From: CF-118 sp035934385
GTDB lineage: Bacteria; Chloroflexota; Dormibacteria; Dormibacterales; Dormibacteraceae
NCBI GenBank assembly: GCA_035934385.1
Contig: DASYXY010000081.1
Location: 1 to 64,000, forward strand
Reading direction: 5' to 3'
DNA: 64,000 nt
Position numbers and translations under genes: made by a program. This document shows, piece after piece, positions 51,233 through 59,559 of this stretch (position 1 is the stretch's first letter; each line of letters opens with the position of its first letter). The notes below the pieces were generated by a model, which worked only from the letters and a program-made list of their open reading frames with translations, was not told the origin of the DNA and made no database searches.

Positions 51233-52153
51233 TTGAGCGTGAGGACTCAACGAGCCCGCTACGCGACCATCACTGATCGCGGGCTGGACTGGGATTCGGT
51301 CCCGATGCGGCTGTTCCAGAAAGCCAAGCGCCTCGGCACCTGGGACCCTCAGGCCATCGATTTCTCGCGCGAAGTGTCGGACTGGGCGGGCTTCGACGCC
51401 ACTGAGAAGGATTTCCTGCTCCGCACCGTGGCTCTCTTCCAGGCCGGCGAGGAGGGCGTAACGAGCGATCTGCTGCCGCTGATCATGGCCATCGCCGACG
51501 AAGGCCGGATCGAGGAGGAGATTTTCCTCACCTCGTTCTTGTGGGAAGAGGCCAAGCACGTCGAGTTCTTCCGGCGCTGGCTCGATGTGATCGGAGTCCA
51601 CGAAGACCTCGAGAAGTTCATGACGCCGAGCTACCGGCGCCTTTTCCTCGTTGAGCTTCCGACGGCGCTGGACGCGCTGAAGACGGACAGCTCCACGGAG
51701 GCGCAGATCCGCGCGTCCGTCACTTACAACATGATCATCGAGGGCGTGCTGGCGGAGACCGGATACCACGGCTTCCGCGAATCGCTCGAGGCAGCTGGAA
51801 CGATGCCCGGTCTACTCGAAGGCATCAGGCTCGTGTCGCGTGACGAGAGCCGGCATATTCGGTACGGAGTGTTTCTGCTGGACCGGCTGATCAACGAATC
51901 GCCGGATGGTTGGGACGTGATGAACCGGCACATGAACGAGCTGCTCGCGCCGACGATGGGTGTGATCAGCGAGTTCTGGGAGGGTTACGACGAAGAGAAC
52001 GCTCCGTTCGGTCAGCGCATGGAGACGTACCTCGATTTCGCGAGCACGCAGTTCGACAGGCGCATGAAGGTGCTCGAACGCGATCGAGGCAAGAGCCTGG
52101 CCGAGATCGAACGCGCGGCAATCGCAGACCTTGTGGCGGAGGACGCCGGCTGA
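51233..52153 (+). CDS. R2-like ligand-binding oxidase (R2lox)
   Basis: A 306-aa ferritin-fold protein of the R2lox family, with a Mn/Fe cofactor. All expected ligands are found: Glu73 (AGEEG), Glu106 and His109 (EEAKHVEF), Glu170, Glu205 and His208 (DESRHIRYG). Val76 and Tyr165 are at the places of the unusual Val-Tyr ether cross-link of the mycobacterial enzyme. The natural substrate of the family is unknown. TTG start is supported by the TAGACT box. The DUF72 gene follows within 51 bp. Confidence 0.9.
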   Translation: MSVRTQRARYATITDRGLDWDSVPMRLFQKAKRLGTWDPQAIDFSREVSDWAGFDATEKDFLLRTVALFQAGEEGVTSDLLPLIMAIADEGRIEEEIFLTSFLWEEAKHVEFFRRWLDVIGVHEDLEKFMTPSYRRLFLVELPTALDALKTDSSTEAQIRASVTYNMIIEGVLAETGYHGFRESLEAAGTMPGLLEGIRLVSRDESRHIRYGVFLLDRLINESPDGWDVMNRHMNELLAPTMGVISEFWEGYDEENAPFGQRMETYLDFASTQFDRRMKVLERDRGKSLAEIERAAIADLVAEDAG

Positions 52154-52203
52154 GCTCGCACGATCCGGGGTTCGAGCCCGTGCTCAAGCTGGCCGAACCG
52201 GTG

Positions 52204-53148
52204 ATGGACGCGGCCGCGCGTCCCATTCACATCGCGCATGGCGGCGAGGTCCGGACCGGGACGGCGTCCTGGACCGACCCGACGATGGTCGCGAAAGGAG
52301 TCTTCTATCCGGACGCCGCGACGACGGCGGAGGAACGGCTCCGCTACTACGCCACCCGATTCCCGGTGGTGGAGGTCGACGCGACCTACTATGCGCTGCC
52401 GCGCGAGCAGCAGTCGAAGCTCTGGGTCGAGCGGACGCCCAAGGATTTCGTCATGGACGTGAAGGCACACGCCCTCATGACCGGCCAGCCGAGCGAGGTC
52501 AAGCGCCTGCCCAAGGACATCCGTGAGGCGCTGCCTGAGAAGCTGAATGAGAAGGCCCGCATCTACGGCAAGGACCTGCCGGCCGAGCTGTACGACGAGG
52601 TGTGGAACGAGTTCAAACGAGGCGTGGAGCCGCTGCGGGCGGCGGGCAGGCTCGGCGCGATCTTCCTCCAGTTCCCGAGGTGGGTCTTTCCCTCGAGCGA
52701 GGCGCGCGACCGGATTCTCGATGCGAAGTCACGGCTTGGCGAGATGGGGTTGACGGTCGAGTTTCGCCATGGGTCGTGGTTCAACGAGAAAAACGCCGAG
52801 CGCACTCTGCGCTTCCTCACCGACAACAAGATCCCGTACGTCGTCGTCGACGAGCCGCAGGGATTCAAGAGCTCTGTGCCTCCGGTCGCGGCGGTGACTT
52901 CGCCCGAGCTGGCGGTGTTCAGGTTTCACGGCCGGCGCGCCGACCTCTGGGAGAAGCCCAACATCCCGCCGAACGAGCGCTTTCGCTACCTGTACGACGA
53001 GGACGAGCTGGCGGACTGGGCGCCGCGCATCGCCGAGGCCGCGCGCAGCGCGAAGCAGGTGCATGCCCTGATGAACAACTGCTCCGGCAACTACGGAACC
53101 ACCAACGCCCTGCAGCTCGCCGACCTGTTGAAGCAGTACCAGGCCTAG
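52204..53148 (+). CDS. DUF72 (YecE-like) protein
   Basis: A 314-aa TIM-barrel-like protein of the DUF72 family: VRTGTASWTDPTM start, FPVVEVDATYYALP, DFVMDVKAHALMTG, FLQFPRWVF, TVEFRHGSWFN and MNNCSGNYGTTNALQL end. Function unknown. ATG 52204 used (GTG 52201 also possible). It ends 4 bp into the convergent kinase gene. Confidence 0.88.
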   Translation: MDAAARPIHIAHGGEVRTGTASWTDPTMVAKGVFYPDAATTAEERLRYYATRFPVVEVDATYYALPREQQSKLWVERTPKDFVMDVKAHALMTGQPSEVKRLPKDIREALPEKLNEKARIYGKDLPAELYDEVWNEFKRGVEPLRAAGRLGAIFLQFPRWVFPSSEARDRILDAKSRLGEMGLTVEFRHGSWFNEKNAERTLRFLTDNKIPYVVVDEPQGFKSSVPPVAAVTSPELAVFRFHGRRADLWEKPNIPPNERFRYLYDEDELADWAPRIAEAARSAKQVHALMNNCSGNYGTTNALQLADLLKQYQA

Positions 53149-54167
53149 CCCCGGGTCTTGGACCTCAGCCGAGCCTCGGTCAGCTGCTGACGCAGGCGGG
53201 TGCGCGCGGCCTTGCCCGCGCGCGCCGCATCGAGGCCCATCAGCGCAGCGCCGAGCACGGGCGGCGAGTCGAGCGTGCGCATCTCCGCGCGCGGCGCCAT
53301 CGCGGTGATGCCCGCACGGATGCGGTCCAGCAGTCGTCGATCGCGGCTCCGAAAGATGCCGCCACCCAGGATCACCTCAAAGCTCCGTGAAGCCATCCGC
53401 AGCCGGCGGATCGCGGCGTTCGTGGTCGCCACCACCTCGTCCCCCAGCTCATCGATCAGCCCGCGCGCCACTGCGTCGCCGTGTGATGCGGCCTTGAAAA
53501 CCACCGGCGCTAGCTCCTTGAGGGTGCGCTGCTCCAACCTGCCGACGTAGAGGGCCTCCATGACCGCCGCCGGCCGAGACATCTGGAAGTGCTCCGGCAC
53601 CAGCCGCTCGAGCTCTGTCCGCGGCCCGCGTCCGTCTCGGCCTCGGATGGCGACGCCGACCGCGGCGGTCCCAAGCCATCCGCCGCCGTGGGCGCGGTCT
53701 CCGGACATCTCACCAAGTGATGGAAACCGCACCACGCGTCCGTCAGGTCCCACACCCGCGCAGTTGAGCCCGCTGCCGCAAACCACGGCGACGCCCCATT
53801 TGCGCTCGGTGCCCGCGCGCAGGACCGCGAACGTGTCGTTGCGCAGGAGCACCGTCTTCGTCCAGCCCTGCGCGCTGACCTGGCGCGAGATCCGGCGGTC
53901 GTCGAGGGGCAGGTCGGCGCCCGCGAGGCAGTAGACGCCAACCTCGGCGAGAGGCAGCGGTCGCGCGTGGTCTCCGTCAGCAAGCCGGATCGCCGCGTCG
54001 AGCGCGTCGACCGGCGCCTGGTGGTCGAGGCCGAAGTTCGCGTAGGCGCGATGTCGCGCGGCGCCGAGGACATTCCCCCGACGATCGAGCAGGACCGCGT
54101 CGACCTTCGACGCGCCCGCGTCAATGGCGAGGATTGCGGACCGTCGATCTGGAAACTTCCCTAACAA
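53145..54167 (-). CDS. BadF/BadG/BcrA-type kinase (second copy)
   Basis: A 340-aa ASKHA-fold sugar kinase: AILAIDAGASKVDAVLLDR, catalytic Asp in LLRNDTFAVLRAG, VVCGSGLNCAGV and the C-terminal VILGGGIFRSRDRRLLD. Distinct from the 7915-8790 kinase. The start is TTG 54167, overlapping the operator-like sequence. It is divergent from the GH4 gene; in that context it could phosphorylate an imported disaccharide so that the GH4 enzyme can act, because no PTS is encoded here. That pathway is inference. Confidence 0.8.
   Translation of the reverse strand: MLGKFPDRRSAILAIDAGASKVDAVLLDRRGNVLGAARHRAYANFGLDHQAPVDALDAAIRLADGDHARPLPLAEVGVYCLAGADLPLDDRRISRQVSAQGWTKTVLLRNDTFAVLRAGTERKWGVAVVCGSGLNCAGVGPDGRVVRFPSLGEMSGDRAHGGGWLGTAAVGVAIRGRDGRGPRTELERLVPEHFQMSRPAAVMEALYVGRLEQRTLKELAPVVFKAASHGDAVARGLIDELGDEVVATTNAAIRRLRMASRSFEVILGGGIFRSRDRRLLDRIRAGITAMAPRAEMRTLDSPPVLGAALMGLDAARAGKAARTRLRQQLTEARLRSKTRG
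54151..54165. promoter_or_regulatory. Operator-like sequence upstream of GH4 (shared with the ROK gene)
   Basis: GGAAACTTCCCTAAC matches 11 of 15 positions of GGAATTCTTCCTAAC at 55530-55544 upstream of the ROK repressor gene. It lies between the divergent kinase and GH4 starts, so a ROK protein could control all three genes from the two sites. Confidence 0.45.
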
Positions 54168-54185
54168 TTCGCGTCTATTTTCGCG

Positions 54186-54191
54186 TAGGAT
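54186..54191 (+). promoter_or_regulatory. TANNNT -10 box for the GH4 gene
   Basis: TAGGAT, 8 nt before the GTG at 54200. Confidence 0.45.
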
Positions 54192-54199
54192 GCCCCGTC

Positions 54200-55480
54200 G
54201 TGGCGGTGAAAGTGGCCGTTATCGGCGGCGGCAGCACTTACACGCCAGAGCTGGTCGAAGGGTTTCTTCAACATGCGGACCGGCTGCCGGTCGGCGAGCT
54301 CGTGCTGCACGACATCGACGCCGAGAGGCTCGAAGTGGTCGGCGGGCTCGCCAGGCGGATTCTCACCAGGCGTGAATGGGGCGGCCGGCTCGTCCTGACC
54401 TCCGACCGCGATCGGGCCATCGACGGCGCCAGTTTTGTGATCGTTCAACTGCGCGTCGGAGGCCAGTCCGCGCGGCTCGTGGATGAGACCCTGCCGCTCG
54501 AGTTCGGCTGCATCGGCCAGGAGACGACAGGCGCCGGGGGATTCGCCAAGGCTCTGCGCACCGTGCCTGTGGTGCTCGACATCGCTGAGTCGACGGCGCG
54601 CATCGGCGCACGGGGCGCGTGGCTCATCGACTTCACCAACCCGGTTGGCATTGTCACCCAGGCCCTTCTCGACGAGGGCCACCGCGCGATCGGCCTGTGC
54701 AACGTGGCGATCGGCTTCCAGCGCCGGTTCGCGGCCCGGCTCGGCGTCGCGCCGGACAGGGTGGCCCTCGACCACGTTGGGCTCAACCACCTCACGTGGG
54801 AGCGAGCCGTTCGGGTCGACGGCGTCGACCGGCTGCCCGAGCTGATCGAGAAAGCTGCAGACGAGATCGGCGCCGACATTGGAAGCCCGGCGCAGGTGAT
54901 TCGCCTGCTGGCCGCAATCCCGTCCTATTACCTTCGCTACTTCTACCTCACCGACACAGTCCTGGCCGAGCAGCTTTCGGGCGCGAAGCGATCGCGCGCG
55001 GAAGAGGTGATGGCGATTGAGAAAACGCTGTTGCAGATGTACCGCGACCCCGATCTCGCAGAGAAGCCCCAACTGCTCGAGAAGCGCGGCGGCGCGTTCT
55101 ACAGCGAGGCGGCAGCGCAGCTCATCGCCTCGCTTCACGCCGGCACCGGCGACACGCAGGTCGTCGACATTCGCAACGACGGCGCGTTACCGGACCTTCC
55201 CGACGACGCGGTCGTCGAAATCCCTGCGCGCGTCGATTCCGCCGGCGCGCATCCCGAAAGGCTGGAAGCGCTGTCGCCGGAGCTGCTGGGGCTCGTCCAA
55301 CACGTAAAGGCTTACGAGCGGCTGACAGTCAGCGCCGCCATCCACGGCGACAGGGCCGCCGCGCTCAAGGCGCTGCTGGCGAATCCACTGGTAGGCCGCT
55401 GGAACGTTGCCGTCGCCCTGCTCGACGCACTGCTCGAGGCCAACCGGCGTCACCTTCCACGTTTCTTCGGCCAGGGATGA
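54200..55480 (+). CDS. GH4-family 6-phospho-glycosidase
   Basis: A 426-aa NAD- and metal-dependent glycosidase of family GH4. NAD-binding KVAVIGGGSTYTPELVEG, then GQETTGAGGFAKALRTV, metal-binding Cys in GLCNVAIGFQRR and His in LDHVGLNHLTWER. This pattern is that of 6-phospho-beta-glucosidases. GH4 enzymes act on phosphorylated disaccharides inside the cell. GTG 54200 fits the TAGGAT box; the upstream ATG at 54134 would read through the divergent promoter. The ROK gene follows after 65 bp. Confidence 0.9.
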   Translation: MAVKVAVIGGGSTYTPELVEGFLQHADRLPVGELVLHDIDAERLEVVGGLARRILTRREWGGRLVLTSDRDRAIDGASFVIVQLRVGGQSARLVDETLPLEFGCIGQETTGAGGFAKALRTVPVVLDIAESTARIGARGAWLIDFTNPVGIVTQALLDEGHRAIGLCNVAIGFQRRFAARLGVAPDRVALDHVGLNHLTWERAVRVDGVDRLPELIEKAADEIGADIGSPAQVIRLLAAIPSYYLRYFYLTDTVLAEQLSGAKRSRAEEVMAIEKTLLQMYRDPDLAEKPQLLEKRGGAFYSEAAAQLIASLHAGTGDTQVVDIRNDGALPDLPDDAVVEIPARVDSAGAHPERLEALSPELLGLVQHVKAYERLTVSAAIHGDRAAALKALLANPLVGRWNVAVALLDALLEANRRHLPRFFGQG

Positions 55481-55493
55481 CCAAAGTCCTTGC

Positions 55494-55521
55494 TTGACGC
55501 AGATCCCAGACGCGGTTAAGG
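55494..55521 (+). promoter_or_regulatory. Candidate promoter of the ROK gene
   Basis: TTGACG (55494-55499) and TTAAGG (55516-55521) spaced by 16 bp. The -35 is good, the -10 poor. The inverted repeat lies directly downstream. Confidence 0.35.
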
Positions 55522-55526
55522 TTCCG

Positions 55527-55543
55527 TAAGGAATTCTTCCTAA
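55527..55543. promoter_or_regulatory. Inverted repeat operator candidate before the ROK gene
   Basis: TAAGGAATTCTTCCTAA: arms TAAGGAA and TTCCTAA (6 of 7 paired) around TTC. It ends 2 bp before the ATG at 55546, so a bound repressor would block the gene, as expected for autoregulation. Confidence 0.5.
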
Positions 55544-55545
55544 CT

Positions 55546-56796
55546 ATGGACGTGGTCAGCCGCACGCGCCCTTCACGCCCATCGGTGCGCCCCGCGCGCG
55601 GGGACGGCCGCATCACGGCCGGAACGCCGAGCCTGCTGCGCGCCATCAACGAACGCTCTGTGCTGGAGCTGATCCACCGGCGAGGGCCGGTGTCCCGCGC
55701 CCAGGTGGCCCGCGTCAGCGGCCTGTCGAAGCCAACGGTTTCGCTGGCGCTCACGGGCCTGCTGGACGCCCAGCTCGTGCGCGAGGTAGGCAGGTCGCGG
55801 GGCGAGCGCGGTCCGAGCGCTCTCCTCTATGAGCTGAACCCCAGCGCGGGCTGGGTCGCGGGCATCGACGTCGGACGCGTGTGGGTGCGAGCCGCCATCG
55901 CGAACATCGCTGGCACGGTGGTCGCCCGCCGCGACGAGCGCGCCCGCGTGGGCAGCGCGAGAACGCTGATCGGCCAGATCGGCGCCATCGCCCGGCGCCT
56001 CGCCGGCGAGGCCGGCGTCCGGTGGCCGGACGTCACCCAGGCGGTGCTGGGCAGCCCCGGCGTCTTCGACCCCGTTCACGGCTACGTGGCGATGGCCCCG
56101 AACCTGCCCGGATGGGGCCGGCATGGCCTGGTGGAGGCAGTGCGCGAGGAGCTCGGCACCAACGTCACCTTCGAGAACGACGTGAACCTCGCGGCTCTGG
56201 GCGAGCGCGAGCACGGTCACGGCCGCAACGCCGGCAGCTTCGTCTTTCTCGCCGTCGGTACGGGTATCGGCATGGCGCTCGTGATCGATGGCAACCTCTA
56301 CCGCGGGGCTCATGGAGCGGCCGGCGAGGTTGCGTACCTGCCATTCGGCACCGGCGACCCGCGCGACCCGGCCAACCGCCGCCGCGGCGCGTTCGAAGAA
56401 GCCGCCGCCGCGGCCGGGGTCGTGCGCATCGCCAGGAAGATCGGGTTCACGTCGGGCACGACCGCGGAGAAGATCTTCAGCGCGGCGAAGCGCGGCGACG
56501 CCAGGGCGAGCAGGGTCGTGCGCAAGGAGGCGGAGCTGCTCGCCATGGCGATCGCGACCATCACGCCGGTGCTGGACCCGGAGCTGGTCATCCTCGGCGG
56601 CGGCATCGGCCGCAACGGGGACCTGCTGCTCGAGCCTATCGAGCACGAGCTACGCCAGCTGCTCCCGTTCCGGCCGCGGGTCGTCGTGTCGGCCCTCGGC
56701 GAGGACGCGGTATTGCAGGGCGCGATCGCGACCGCGCTCGAGGTGGCTCAGGAGAGGGTTTTTCATCGCGCGCCGGGACGCGCCGCGGCGGGATGA
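55546..56796 (+). CDS. ROK-family transcriptional repressor (NagC/XylR type)
   Basis: A 416-aa regulator: winged HTH (LELIHRRGPVSRAQVARVSGLSKPTVSLAL, residues ~40-75) and a ROK sugar-kinase-like domain (GIDVGRVWVRAAIANIAG, FENDVNLAALGEREHG, LAVGTGIGMALVIDG). The usual ROK zinc motif CxCGxxGC is replaced: there is no Cys cluster after GAAGEVAYLPFG, so zinc binding is unlikely. It sits between GH4 and the ABC importer and probably controls both. Confidence 0.9.
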   Translation: MDVVSRTRPSRPSVRPARGDGRITAGTPSLLRAINERSVLELIHRRGPVSRAQVARVSGLSKPTVSLALTGLLDAQLVREVGRSRGERGPSALLYELNPSAGWVAGIDVGRVWVRAAIANIAGTVVARRDERARVGSARTLIGQIGAIARRLAGEAGVRWPDVTQAVLGSPGVFDPVHGYVAMAPNLPGWGRHGLVEAVREELGTNVTFENDVNLAALGEREHGHGRNAGSFVFLAVGTGIGMALVIDGNLYRGAHGAAGEVAYLPFGTGDPRDPANRRRGAFEEAAAAAGVVRIARKIGFTSGTTAEKIFSAAKRGDARASRVVRKEAELLAMAIATITPVLDPELVILGGGIGRNGDLLLEPIEHELRQLLPFRPRVVVSALGEDAVLQGAIATALEVAQERVFHRAPGRAAAG

Positions 56797-56846
56797 CGCA
56801 CGAGAATCAGGAAGAAGGAGCAAAGCATGAGGACGGAGGTAGTGGG

Positions 56847-58514
56847 ATGAACAGTCGTCGGTTGCTCGCAGGCCTGTTGAGCACCATCGCGCTGGTCAGC
56901 GCTGCATGCGGCTCCTCGAGCGCCGCCGTTCAGCCGAAGGTGGGCGGGGTACTCACGATCGACAACGAATCCGGCACCACGTGGACTTGCGACTTCAACC
57001 CGTACAACGGAGCGGTGACCGGTCTGTCGGCCGGCATCTTTTACGAACCGCTCGTCTACGACAACCTGCTGAGCGATCAGAAGACGCCGTGGCTGGCGAC
57101 GAGCTGGGACTGGAGCCCCGACAACACCAAGCTCACCTTCACGATCCGGCAGGGCGTGAAATGGAGCGACGGCCAGCCCTTCTCGGCGGACGACGTCGTG
57201 TTCACGTTCCAGCAGATGAAGAAGTACCCCGCGCTGGACCTGCAATCGGTGTGGTCGGTCCTGACGGACGTGTCCAAGTCAGGTACCGACAAGGTGGTCA
57301 TGACGTTTGGTTCGTCGGCCATCCCGTACTTCTTCCAGATCGCGGATCAGGTATCCATCGTTCCCCAGCACATCTGGTCCACATACAGCGACCCGACCAC
57401 CCAGAAGGTGGACCAGCCGGTCGGCACCGGGCCTTTCGTGCTCGGTCAGTGCACCGCGCAGAACATCAGGTACGACCGCAACACGAGCTACTGGCAGCCG
57501 GGCAAGCCCTACATCCAGACCGTCAACTACCCCGCCTTCACCGACAACGACCCCGCCAACCAGTTCCTCGCCGCCGGCCAGGCGCAGTGGGGCGGGCAGT
57601 ACATCCAGAGCATCGACACCGCGTACATCGCGCGAGACCGCGCCCACAACCACTACTGGTTCCCGCCGATCGACAACATCGACATCTGGTTCAACACCAC
57701 GCGGGCACCGTTCGACAAGAAGGCAGTCCGCCAGGCGTTTGCCTACGGCATCGACCGAGACAGCGTCTCCAAGAAGGGCGAGACCGGGTATGAGCCGGCG
57801 GGCAACCAGACCGGCGTGCTGACCCCGACCTTCAACTCCTGGCTCGACAACGACGCAGTCAAGAAGTACGGCTACAAGTTCGATGCGGCCAAGGCGACCT
57901 CGCTTCTGCAGGGGGCCGGCTTCACCAAGAACAGCTCCGGGATCATGGCGGACAGCTCCGGCCACACCCTCTCGTTCACCATCATCACGATCGCGGGCTA
58001 CACCGACTGGGATGCGTCGCTCCAGGTGATCGCCGACAACTTGAAGCAGATCGGCGTCGATCTGACGGTCAAGGACCAGAACAGCAACGACTACTTCAAC
58101 AACCTATTCACCGGCAACTTCGACCTCGCGTACGGGTCGCTCTCGACGCTGCCGGGGCCGACGCCGTACTACGAGCTGCGCAACTCCATCGACAGCGTGA
58201 CCAGCGCCGACATAGGCCAGACCGCCTCCGGTGATTACGGGCGCTACAAGAACTCCGCGGTCGACACGCTGTTCGACCAGTTCGGCGCCACCACCGACTC
58301 GGCCAAGCAGCACTCGATCCTGAAGCAGATCGAAGGCACCATGCTCGAGGACGTCCCGGTGATTCCGGTCACTGAAGGCGTGGCCTGGTACGAATGGAGC
58401 ACCAAGAGCTTCGGCGGCTGGCCCACCCCGGACGACCCATACGCGGCGCCTGCGCCGTGGAACCTCCCTGACTGGGAGGTGGTCCTCCTGCACCTGTACC
58501 AGACGGGCTCTTAG
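56847..58514 (+). CDS. ABC transporter solute-binding lipoprotein (family 5)
   Basis: A 555-aa SBP_bac_5 protein. Signal peptide MNSRRLLAGLLSTIALVSAA, then the lipid-modified Cys and a short linker; typical motifs are TFTIRQGVKWSDGQPFSADDVVFTF and RAPFDKKAVRQAFAYGIDRD. The family covers oligopeptides, nickel and, in many anaerobes and soil bacteria, beta-glucosides or chitobiose; the GH4/ROK context favours a disaccharide. GGAGGT (56835-56840) is the Shine-Dalgarno. A longer reading upstream is a shadow of the ROK gene. Confidence 0.9.
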   Translation: MNSRRLLAGLLSTIALVSAACGSSSAAVQPKVGGVLTIDNESGTTWTCDFNPYNGAVTGLSAGIFYEPLVYDNLLSDQKTPWLATSWDWSPDNTKLTFTIRQGVKWSDGQPFSADDVVFTFQQMKKYPALDLQSVWSVLTDVSKSGTDKVVMTFGSSAIPYFFQIADQVSIVPQHIWSTYSDPTTQKVDQPVGTGPFVLGQCTAQNIRYDRNTSYWQPGKPYIQTVNYPAFTDNDPANQFLAAGQAQWGGQYIQSIDTAYIARDRAHNHYWFPPIDNIDIWFNTTRAPFDKKAVRQAFAYGIDRDSVSKKGETGYEPAGNQTGVLTPTFNSWLDNDAVKKYGYKFDAAKATSLLQGAGFTKNSSGIMADSSGHTLSFTIITIAGYTDWDASLQVIADNLKQIGVDLTVKDQNSNDYFNNLFTGNFDLAYGSLSTLPGPTPYYELRNSIDSVTSADIGQTASGDYGRYKNSAVDTLFDQFGATTDSAKQHSILKQIEGTMLEDVPVIPVTEGVAWYEWSTKSFGGWPTPDDPYAAPAPWNLPDWEVVLLHLYQTGS

Positions 58515-58525
58515 CGCAAACGGCT

Positions 58526-58548
58526 GGGAGGCCGGGCGCCGGCCTCCC
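58526..58548 (+). terminator. Strong GC hairpin between binding protein and permease genes
   Basis: GGGAGGCCGG and CCGGCCTCCC form a perfect 10-bp stem with a 3-nt loop (GCG), no T-tract. Such hairpins after binding-protein genes often protect the upstream mRNA and reduce permease expression. A separate TAGGCT box follows. Confidence 0.6.
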
Positions 58549-58558
58549 GCCCCCGCAC

Positions 58559-58564
58559 TAGGCT
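58559..58564 (+). promoter_or_regulatory. TANNNT -10 box for the permease genes
   Basis: TAGGCT, 9 nt before the ATG at 58574, gives the membrane components an own leaderless start. Confidence 0.45.
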
Positions 58565-58573
58565 GATCGCAGC

Positions 58574-59557
58574 ATGTGGTACCTGGTTCGCCGGCTCGAA
58601 TTCTTCATCGTCACGCTGTGGGCGGCGCTGACCGTCAACTTCCTCCTGCCGCGGCTGATGCCAGGCAGCCCCGCGGAGGCGTTGCTGGTGCGTTTCCACG
58701 GACACGTCAGCCCGCAGGCCGTGAAGGCGATGGAGGTCGCTCTTGGCATTCACACCGACCAGAGCGTGGTCCAGCAGTACCTCGAGTACATCGGTAACAC
58801 GCTGCGGGGCGAACTGGGCGTCTCCGTGAGCTACTTCCCGCTCTCCGTCGCGACGGTGGTCATGCAGGCCCTTCCCTGGACGGTCGGCCTCGTCGGCACG
58901 GCGACTGTCATCGCCTTTGTGCTGGGCACCCTCATCGGCATGCTCGCGGCGTGGCGCCGGGGCGGACTGTTCGACGCCATCCTGCCACCGGTTTTCATCG
59001 TGATCTCCGCCTTTCCGTATTTCTGGATCGCGCTCTTCTGCCTCCTGATCTTCTCGTTGACGCTCAACTGGTTTCCGCTTGGCTTCGCGTACGACCTGAC
59101 ATCGCAGATCAACCTGTCGTGGGACTTCGTAGGCCAGGTCATAGCGCATGCGTTCCTGCCGGCCCTGACCATCGTGATCACGTCGATCGGCGGCTGGATC
59201 CTCACGATGCGCAACACGATGATCACAACGCTCGCCGAGGACTACGTGAAGATGGCTCGCGCGAAAGGCCTGTCGCCCATGCGGATCATGTTCATGTACG
59301 CCGGCCGCAACGCGATCCTTCCGAACCTGACCGGCTTCGCGATGTCGCTCGGGTTCGTGATCAGCGGGGCCATCCTGGTCGAGATCGTCTTCAACTATCC
59401 CGGGCTCGGGTTCATGCTGCTGCAGGCTGTCGACAACGAGGACTTCGCCCTCATGCAAGCCCTGTTCCTGATGATCACGCTGGCGGTGCTCGTGGCGGTG
59501 CTCTTCGCCGACGTCCTCACCGCCGTACTCGATCCAAGGACGCGCGAGGCCGGGTAG
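58574..59557 (+). CDS. ABC transporter permease (DppB/OppB type)
   Basis: A 327-aa permease with six membrane segments. Starts MWYLVRRLEFFIVTLWAALT, contains LPRLMPGSPAEALL (typical OppB first periplasmic loop) and the EAA-like loop DYVKMARAKGLSPMRIMF. Ends 2 bp before the second permease. Confidence 0.92.
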   Translation: MWYLVRRLEFFIVTLWAALTVNFLLPRLMPGSPAEALLVRFHGHVSPQAVKAMEVALGIHTDQSVVQQYLEYIGNTLRGELGVSVSYFPLSVATVVMQALPWTVGLVGTATVIAFVLGTLIGMLAAWRRGGLFDAILPPVFIVISAFPYFWIALFCLLIFSLTLNWFPLGFAYDLTSQINLSWDFVGQVIAHAFLPALTIVITSIGGWILTMRNTMITTLAEDYVKMARAKGLSPMRIMFMYAGRNAILPNLTGFAMSLGFVISGAILVEIVFNYPGLGFMLLQAVDNEDFALMQALFLMITLAVLVAVLFADVLTAVLDPRTREAG

Positions 59558-59559
59558 CG

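Noticed and set aside
52166..52190. tRNA T-arm-like sequence (GGTTCGAGCC)
   Set aside because: No acceptor stem, anticodon arm or correct spacing around it; it lies at the beginning of the DUF72 frame.
56300..56400. Zinc-binding site in the ROK regulator
   Set aside because: The Cys cluster expected after the GAAGE motif is absent.
55881..56846. Long N-terminal extension of the family 5 binding protein
   Set aside because: It is an Arg/Gly-rich shadow of the ROK gene; a lipoprotein signal peptide with Shine-Dalgarno begins at 56847.
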